Assembly: GCA_031279155.1 (NCBI GenBank) | Contig: JAITJB010000160.1 | Location: forward strand, 1 to 5,489 | Direction: 5' to 3' | Source: Deltaproteobacteria bacterium | Lineage (GTDB): Bacteria; Desulfobacterota; Desulfarculia; Adiutricales; Adiutricaceae | Length of the DNA: 5,489 nt | Shown here: positions 1 through 3,913 of the stretch, piece after piece | How positions within the stretch are numbered: position 1 is the stretch's first letter | Layout of the letters: each line of letters opens with the position of its first letter | Position numbers and translations under genes: made by a program | The notes under the pieces: generated by a model | What the model was told of the DNA's origin: nothing | Seen by the model: the letters and a program-made list of their open reading frames with translations, nothing else | The model's database searches: none

Positions 1-149
1 ATCTAACTATCGAAGCCCTTAAAATAGCCTACGAGATCTTTTCTTCTCAAGGACCGATTGCTGCCGACAAAGCCAGCGCCTTAGCCGTCCGCCTAGCTCT
101 CCTCAAAGCTGAGCCGGCCTTAACTTTAAAGCCCATCAAAGAATACTGA
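1..149 (+). CDS. C-terminal end of an unidentified upstream protein (5' partial)
   Basis: An open frame enters from the left edge (first full codon at base 3) and ends at TGA 147-149, giving the last 48 residues of a protein. The visible part is Ala/Leu/Lys-rich and looks helical (LTIEALKIAYEIF near its start, ending in LKPIKEY). Codon use, with many GCC, CTC and TTA codons, matches the genes downstream, which supports it being real coding sequence. In related loci a DUF2169 protein often precedes pentapeptide-repeat, DUF3540 and DUF4150 genes, so this could be its end, but nothing in these residues proves that. It could equally be any other T6SS accessory gene. The coding call is fairly safe; the identity is unknown. 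Confidence 0.6.
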   Translation, partial: LTIEALKIAYEIFSSQGPIAADKASALAVRLALLKAEPALTLKPIKEY

Positions 150-179
150 CATCATTTTTTGGCTTTTTTTCTTTTTTTT
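128..179 (+). terminator. Possible weak intrinsic terminator overlapping the upstream gene's stop
   Basis: AAAGCC (128-133) can pair with GGCTTT (161-166). After a 4-nt bulge, AAAGAA (138-143) can pair with the T run at 155-160, leaving an 11-nt loop. A long T-rich stretch follows at once. The stem has only three G-C pairs plus one G-T pair and a bulge, so it would be weak, but the U-rich tail fits rho-independent termination. The TGA stop at 147-149 sits in the loop, so translation of the upstream gene would disturb folding until ribosomes leave. It may separate the upstream gene from the pentapeptide gene. Pairing was judged by eye, without an energy calculation. Confidence 0.3.
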
Positions 180-205
180 CTTTTTTTTCTTTTTTCTCTT
201 TTTTT
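163..205. repeat. Polypyrimidine C(T)n tract, period about 9 nt
   Basis: This is an uninterrupted run of pyrimidines on the + strand, built as C followed by T7, T8, T8 and T6, then CT and C-T7. The spacing of the C residues is close to 9 nt over the first three units. It lies between the stop of the upstream gene and the ribosome binding site of the pentapeptide gene, ending 15 nt before its ATG. It may be the U-tail of a terminator, a bent or flexible upstream region, or a slippage-prone tract. It is the only such homopolymer-rich sequence in the window. Confidence 0.85.
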
Positions 206-210
206 AAAAC

Positions 211-215
211 TAAGG
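211..215 (+). promoter_or_regulatory. Ribosome binding site of the pentapeptide-repeat gene
   Basis: TAAGG matches part of the TAAGGAGG Shine-Dalgarno sequence and ends 5 nt before ATG 221. This supports 221 as the start. It sits directly after the polypyrimidine tract. Confidence 0.55.
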
Positions 216-220
216 CCATC

Positions 221-1162
221 ATGACTCCCCGCGATAAAGCCCTTAAAATAATCCAAGACCACCAAAAGTCTAGACAGCCTCTCGAAAATGTGGCCTGGGA
301 AGATCTGGAACTTCAGCAAGTGACCTTAGAGGGCCTAACCTTTCAAGGCGGCAGCCTTAAAGGCTCAAATTTATCGGCCTGTTATATTAAAGATTGTATT
401 TTTGATCAGATTAATTTAGATAACGTTGAATTTATTAGAACTCAAGTGGCAAATTGTTCTTTTTCTAACTTAAATATCACGAAATCACAATTTAGTAAAT
501 CTAATTTTAGTAAAACTATCTTTAACAATTGCCTCCTAACCGACTGCGATCTACGGGATATAACCCTTTTAGATTGCCGCTTTGGCGGCAAAATGGAATT
601 TGGCTCGTCAAATCTGGAAAAGGCCATTTTCTTTGACTGCGCTTTTAAACTAGCCCGATTTTTCGACTCAAACCTAAGGCTCACGGTTTGGCGCCGGGCC
701 AGTTTCGATTCTCTTACCATAGATAATTGCTATGCCGCTCAATTCTCAGCTTGCGGCCTAAAGCTAGACGGCTTTTCGGCCAATAAGAGCGATCTGAGCT
801 CAGCCTCTTTTATCGAGAGCTCGCTTAAAGAAGCCAATCTCTCGGGACTAAATTTAAACGGCTCCTATTTTAGCCGCGCCGATCTAACCGGGGCCAATCT
901 CTCTATGAGCCAGGCCGCTTATGCCGTCTTTGAGGAAGCTATCCTCAGAGGGGCTAATCTTTCGGGTTTAAAAGCCACTTACGCCGATCTGACCGGAGCC
1001 GATCTGACCGGGGCCCTGGTTTCAGGGTCTATTTTCCACTTCGCCAACCTCCACCGGACCGAAGGCTTGAAGCCTGATTCCGGGGCCGACTTAGCTAACG
1101 CCTTACCCACCAATGAAGCCTTAAAAAAGGCCGAAGACTTTAGGCCCATTAAATTTTCCTAG
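221..1162 (+). CDS. Pentapeptide-repeat protein of a T6SS accessory cluster
   Basis: A 313-residue cytoplasmic-type protein with no signal peptide or membrane segment. After a charged N-terminus (about 1-28), residues 31-277 are nearly continuous A(D/N)LXX-type pentapeptide repeats, for example ADLTGADLTGA at 255-265. The central Leu/Phe keeps one register from 31 to 121 (every fifth residue: 31, 36, 41 up to 121). It then shifts across GGKME and continues from about 127 to 277, with a looser patch at 172-192. This family folds as a right-handed quadrilateral beta-helix. A short non-repeat tail (about 280-313) follows. Eight of the nine cysteines sit at the inward i-2 position. Such proteins recur beside DUF2169, DUF3540 and DUF4150 genes in T6SS loci, where a role as adaptor, cargo holder or spike part is inferred, not shown here. 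The first half of the gene is much more AT-rich than the second. The domain call is firm; the role is open. Confidence 0.93.
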   Translation: MTPRDKALKIIQDHQKSRQPLENVAWEDLELQQVTLEGLTFQGGSLKGSNLSACYIKDCIFDQINLDNVEFIRTQVANCSFSNLNITKSQFSKSNFSKTIFNNCLLTDCDLRDITLLDCRFGGKMEFGSSNLEKAIFFDCAFKLARFFDSNLRLTVWRRASFDSLTIDNCYAAQFSACGLKLDGFSANKSDLSSASFIESSLKEANLSGLNLNGSYFSRADLTGANLSMSQAAYAVFEEAILRGANLSGLKATYADLTGADLTGALVSGSIFHFANLHRTEGLKPDSGADLANALPTNEALKKAEDFRPIKFS

Positions 1163-1186
1163 AGCTTTAGGCCGCGAGCTATAACC

Positions 1187-1190
1187 GGAG
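1187..1190 (+). promoter_or_regulatory. Ribosome binding site of the DUF3540 gene
   Basis: GGAG lies 6 nt before ATG 1197, within the 34-nt gap after the pentapeptide gene. It supports the chosen start and translation from a shared message. Confidence 0.65.
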
Positions 1191-1196
1191 CTAGAT

Positions 1197-1910
1197 ATGG
1201 AAGCCGTATTTGCCAAAACCGCCAATTTAGGCGGCCTCTACCGGGGTCAAGTTATCGACGCCCCCATTTTAAGCCCCCTTCATCCTCACAATGATGCTCA
1301 CAATGACGCTCACAATGATAATCACAATGATAATCACGGTGAATATCATCATGACGCTCATAATGTTACTCATAATGGCGCTGGCCATAGCCCTATAATC
1401 GTAGCCGTTTTGGATCAAATCCTAGAGGCTAATGTGGCCGCTTCTTGCTTTTTAGCGCCGCAATTAGGCGATGAGGTTTTGGTTTTTTTGGACGATTCGC
1501 CGGCCATTATCTTATCGGTACTTAAACTAGCCGATCCCTTTAAAGAGGCCGTCTGCCCGCTACCTAACCGGGCTAAGCTCACTAGTTTAGAGTTAACTAT
1601 ATCCTCAAAGCATCTGGCAACCAACGTCAATACCGCTACTGTTAAAGCTAATGAAATCTCAGTTAAATCGAGGTTACTAAAAACTAGCTTTGGCCTAGTT
1701 CGCTCGGTTGCCAACATCGTCAATAGGGCGGCTAATTCCTTTTTAGGTCGCTACGGCGATCTTAACCTCATAAGTCAAAGATCGACCGCGATTGAATCAA
1801 AGAGACTAAAACTTACGGCTAAGGACGATCTGACGGCTAGAACCGATAATCTCGATATCAAAGCCCAAGGCTCAGTTTTAATTGACGGCCGAACTCTGAG
1901 ATTAGGCTAA
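1197..1910 (+). CDS. DUF3540 domain protein with a histidine-repeat insert
   Basis: A 237-residue protein that resembles the DUF3540 family of T6SS-linked proteins. The N-terminal part (GLYRGQVIDA at 13-22) leads to the conserved-looking block ASCFLAPQLGDEVLV (82-96), typical of this family's compact beta domain. From about 131 to the end the chain alternates hydrophobic and polar residues (for example LKLTAKDDLTARTDNLDIKA, finishing in IDGRTLRLG). This resembles the beta-helical tail repeats of VgrG spikes. The odd part is residues 29-64, inserted in the N-terminal domain: 11 histidines, with His at 31, 35, 39, 43, 47, 51, 55 and 59, mostly in HNDA/HNDN units. DUF3540 has no established biochemical role that I know. 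Its place between a pentapeptide protein and a PAAR-like protein suggests a spike or loading part. No signal peptide or membrane segment is seen. Family call is fairly confident; function is unknown. Confidence 0.88.
   Translation: MEAVFAKTANLGGLYRGQVIDAPILSPLHPHNDAHNDAHNDNHNDNHGEYHHDAHNVTHNGAGHSPIIVAVLDQILEANVAASCFLAPQLGDEVLVFLDDSPAIILSVLKLADPFKEAVCPLPNRAKLTSLELTISSKHLATNVNTATVKANEISVKSRLLKTSFGLVRSVANIVNRAANSFLGRYGDLNLISQRSTAIESKRLKLTAKDDLTARTDNLDIKAQGSVLIDGRTLRLG
1287..1382 (+). repeat. Eight tandem 12-nt units coding for a His-every-four-residues tract
   Basis: Eight in-frame 12-nt units begin with CAC or CAT. The first four are close to CACAATGATGCT (units three and four, 1311-1334, are identical). 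The last four drift (CACGGTGAATAT, CATCATGACGCT, CATAATGTTACT, CATAATGGCGCT) but keep the leading His codon. The peptide reads HNDA, HNDA, HNDN, HNDN, HGEY, HHDA, HNVT, HNGA. The near-identity of the 5' units against the diverged 3' units suggests recent expansion by slippage or unequal exchange at the 5' side. Unit length is a multiple of three, so copy-number change would keep the reading frame. Confidence 0.95.
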
Positions 1911-1971
1911 ATCAGTAGGTTAAGAGAAGATTTAATTTAAGGCTAGGCTAAAAGATTAAGTCAAAAGAAAG

Positions 1972-1977
1972 ATAGGG
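1972..1977 (+). promoter_or_regulatory. Probable weak ribosome binding site of the DUF4150 gene
   Basis: ATAGGG lies 6 nt before ATG 1984 and gives a partial Shine-Dalgarno match. It lies in a 73-nt purine-rich spacer (1911-1983) with direct repeats of GGCTA but no GC-rich hairpin or T run, so read-through from the DUF3540 gene is expected. I see no convincing -35/-10 pair in this spacer. Confidence 0.45.
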
Positions 1978-1983
1978 TAAAAG

Positions 1984-2403
1984 ATGTTCGGACTTACCAT
2001 TGAAGGCGGGGTAGCCAATAGCGGCCCACCAGACGTTTGCAAGGTCCCAGCGCCGCCAGCTGGCCCCATTCCCATGCCTTTGGTCAACATGTTTATGCTC
2101 AATATGGCCAATCCCTCGACCGCTGCCCAAAAGGTCTTCTTCGCCGGGGCCCTGGCTCTAAACGTCCAGACCAAATTTCAGCTAAGTAGCGGCGATGAGG
2201 CAGGTACCGTTGGCGGCGTCGTGTCAAACCGGTTTATAGGTCCTGGATCGTTTTCTCCCAATGCTGGTAGCCCTAAGGTTTTCGTCGAAAACAAGATGGC
2301 CGTCCCCATGGGTGCCATGACCTTCCACAATGGCGACGCCTCCTTTAACACGACCGGAACTTGTCCCTTGGCCGCCCAGACCAAGGTCATGGTCAGCAAA
2401 TGA
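1984..2403 (+). CDS. DUF4150 (PAAR-like) T6SS spike-tip protein
   Basis: A 139-residue Gly/Pro-rich protein with the look of DUF4150 PAAR-like proteins. It has PPDVCKVPAPPAGP (15-28), the PIP motif of the family (PIPMPLVN at 28-35, where the common form is PIPYPN), SSGDEAGTVGG (68-78), and GSPKVFVENKMAVPMG (95-110). The end (TCPLAAQTKVMVSK) also fits. PAAR and PAAR-like proteins cap the VgrG trimer with a sharp cone and often link cargo to it. No effector domain is attached; the protein has the length of a bare tip domain. Possible ligands include Cys19, His115 and Cys127, but PAAR-type metal binding is not proven by these. ATG 1984 is chosen for its fit to the family's N-terminus and the upstream ATAGGG. 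Its last codons overlap tssC, pointing to coupled translation. Nearby vgrG is the likely partner. Confidence 0.87.
   Translation: MFGLTIEGGVANSGPPDVCKVPAPPAGPIPMPLVNMFMLNMANPSTAAQKVFFAGALALNVQTKFQLSSGDEAGTVGGVVSNRFIGPGSFSPNAGSPKVFVENKMAVPMGAMTFHNGDASFNTTGTCPLAAQTKVMVSK
2400..2403 (+). promoter_or_regulatory. ATGA stop/start overlap coupling the PAAR-like gene to tssC
   Basis: The ATG of tssC (2400-2402) overlaps the TGA stop of the DUF4150 gene (2401-2403). The only purine-rich match upstream is AAGG at 2383-2386, 13 nt away, which is a poor distance. Initiation therefore probably depends on ribosomes ending the upstream gene. A TTG 39 nt further upstream (2361) is in frame, but it would add 13 residues read from inside DUF4150 coding sequence that do not look like family sequence. 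Confidence 0.75.
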
Positions 2404-3869
2404 ACCCTGCACTACCAAGCTCTAACGACCTTTCTGATAATCTGGCTGATAAGCCCCCATTTTGGGCTGATTTACTTTTAGCCCCCATGGAGGGCTCAGA
2501 ATTAGCCGAGACCTTAGAGTTTGTCTTTAAAACTATCACCATAGATCCTGAAAATCTGGTCCTCCAGCTCGACTCTCTTATCGCTGGCTTAGATGAGTGC
2601 CTCTCCAATCAGTTTGACGCCATCCTCCATTGCCAACCCTTTATGGCCCTCGAGCGCTCTTGGCGTTCTTTAAAATTTTTAGTCGACCGCGTAGACGATC
2701 GTGAAAATATCATCATCCACATCCTTAACGCCAAAAAAAGCGAGCTCTACTACGATCTAGCCGACGCCCCGGAAATCATAAGCTCCGAGATGTTCCACAA
2801 GGTCTACTCGGCTGAATACGGCCAATTTGGCGGTCAGCCCTTTGGGGTGATGATCGGGGCCTTTGAAGTAAGCTCGAACCCGCAGGACATGACCCTACTT
2901 AGACTTATGAGTTACTTAGGCGCCATCGCCCACGCCCCCTTTTTGGTCTCGGTAGGCTGCGGTTTTTTTGGTTTAAAGGCCTGGAAGGAGCTCCCGGCCA
3001 TCCGCGATTTAGACTCGATTTTCAACTACGCCAGGTTTCCGGCCTGGGCCAGCTTAAGAAACTCCGAAAACTCCCGCTATTTAGCCCTGGTTTTGCCTGG
3101 CTTTTTAGCCAGGCTTCCCTACACGCCTAGGACAAAGACAACTTTTACCTTTAACTATTTGGAAAATATCGATAGCACCGACGACGACTTTGTTTGGGGC
3201 TTTTCCTCGCTACTTTTGGGCCTTAAGATGGCCGAAAGCTTTGCCAAATACCGCTGGTGCGCCAATATCACCGGCGCCGACGGCGGCGGCTTGATAGATG
3301 GTCTGCCCATGCTCGAGTACGAATCCATGGGCCGCCTCCAAAGCCGAATCCCGCTCCAGGCCTTAATTTCAGAAAAACTCGAACAAAACCTGGCCAATAA
3401 CGGCTTCATTAGCGTTGCCTTGTTGGATAGCGGCAATAAGGCCGCCATCTATTCGGCTCCGACGGTCTTAATGCCCAAGAGCTTTGGCCCGGAAAGTGGG
3501 GGTTTTGAGGCCACCTTTAACTACCGCGTCTCTACCCTTCTGCCTTACATGATGATTATCAACAGGCTAGCCCATTACATAAAGGTCCTTCAGAGAGAAA
3601 ATATCGGTACCTGGAAGGATCGCCATACCATTGAAAAAGAGCTTAACGCCTGGTTAAACCAATACGTGACCGACATGGATAGTCCCTCGCCAGCCTTAAG
3701 GAGTAAAAGACCTTTAAGGGCGGCCAAGGTCGAGGTCAGCGATCTCGACGACGTTCCTGGTTGGCGGCAAATGTCGCTTAAAATCAAGCCCCACTTAAGG
3801 TTTATGGGGGCCTCCTTCACCTTATCGCTAGTTGGCCGTCTTGACGAGCTCGAGCTTTCGGTCAACTAA
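2400..3869 (+). CDS. tssC: T6SS contractile sheath large subunit TssC (VipB/EvpB family)
   Basis: A 489-residue protein, full family length. TssC pairs with TssB to build the cytoplasmic contractile sheath around the Hcp tube; after firing the sheath is recycled by ClpV. Family blocks appear in order: FDAILHCQPFMALERSWRSL (72-91), AEYGQFGGQPFGVMIGAFE (138-156), AHAPFLVSVGCGFFG (177-191), NSRYLALVLPGFLARLPY (224-241), DDFVWGFSSLLLG (262-274), FAKYRWCANITGADGGGLID (281-300), LPYMMIINRLAHYIKVLQRE (381-400), LRSKRPLRAAKVEVSD (433-448), and GASFTLSLVGRLDE (470-483). These cover both halves with no gap or frameshift. The start at 2400 is preferred over an in-frame TTG at 2361 because of the ATGA overlap and the family N-terminus. 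Oddly, the usual upstream partner tssB is absent; the preceding gene is PAAR-like. It may be a main sheath gene in a rearranged locus or a second copy. The identity is firm. Confidence 0.97.
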   Translation: MNPALPSSNDLSDNLADKPPFWADLLLAPMEGSELAETLEFVFKTITIDPENLVLQLDSLIAGLDECLSNQFDAILHCQPFMALERSWRSLKFLVDRVDDRENIIIHILNAKKSELYYDLADAPEIISSEMFHKVYSAEYGQFGGQPFGVMIGAFEVSSNPQDMTLLRLMSYLGAIAHAPFLVSVGCGFFGLKAWKELPAIRDLDSIFNYARFPAWASLRNSENSRYLALVLPGFLARLPYTPRTKTTFTFNYLENIDSTDDDFVWGFSSLLLGLKMAESFAKYRWCANITGADGGGLIDGLPMLEYESMGRLQSRIPLQALISEKLEQNLANNGFISVALLDSGNKAAIYSAPTVLMPKSFGPESGGFEATFNYRVSTLLPYMMIINRLAHYIKVLQRENIGTWKDRHTIEKELNAWLNQYVTDMDSPSPALRSKRPLRAAKVEVSDLDDVPGWRQMSLKIKPHLRFMGASFTLSLVGRLDELELSVN

Positions 3870-3904
3870 TTTATTTTGACTCTATCTTTGACCTAACAAA
3901 TATC

Positions 3905-3909
3905 GGTGA
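3905..3909 (+). promoter_or_regulatory. Ribosome binding site of vgrG
   Basis: GGTGA ends 4 nt before ATG 3914. It is a modest Shine-Dalgarno match at a slightly short distance, but no better start is visible in the 44-nt gap after tssC. The encoded N-terminus fits a VgrG. Confidence 0.5.
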
Positions 3910-3913
3910 CAAT

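Noticed and set aside
983..1012. Direct 15-nt DNA repeat GCCGATCTGACCGGA, twice.
   Set aside because: It simply encodes two adjacent ADLTG pentapeptides and is part of the protein repeat, not a separate element.
1287..1382. The tandem 12-nt units considered as a CRISPR or regulatory iteron array.
   Set aside because: The units are in frame, contiguous without spacers, and inside a coding region, so a coding repeat explains them.
1415..1723. 102-residue open frame on the minus strand opposite the DUF3540 gene.
   Set aside because: It is antisense to the family block and beta repeats of the + strand gene and has no plausible domain; treated as a shadow.
1008..2155. A shared 12-mer CCGGGGCCCTGG at 1008-1019 and 2144-2155.
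   Set aside because: Both copies lie in coding sequence encoding Gly-Ala-Leu stretches with the same codon preference; coincidence is enough.
2361..2399. Longer tssC using the in-frame TTG at 2361 (502 residues).
   Set aside because: The extra 13 residues come from inside the DUF4150 gene in another frame, and the ATGA overlap gives a better start at 2400.
3876..3904. Possible promoter before vgrG: TTGACT (3876-3881), 17-nt gap, AATATC (3899-3904).
   Set aside because: The -35 is fair but the -10 is poor, and the short gap after tssC fits a shared transcript better.
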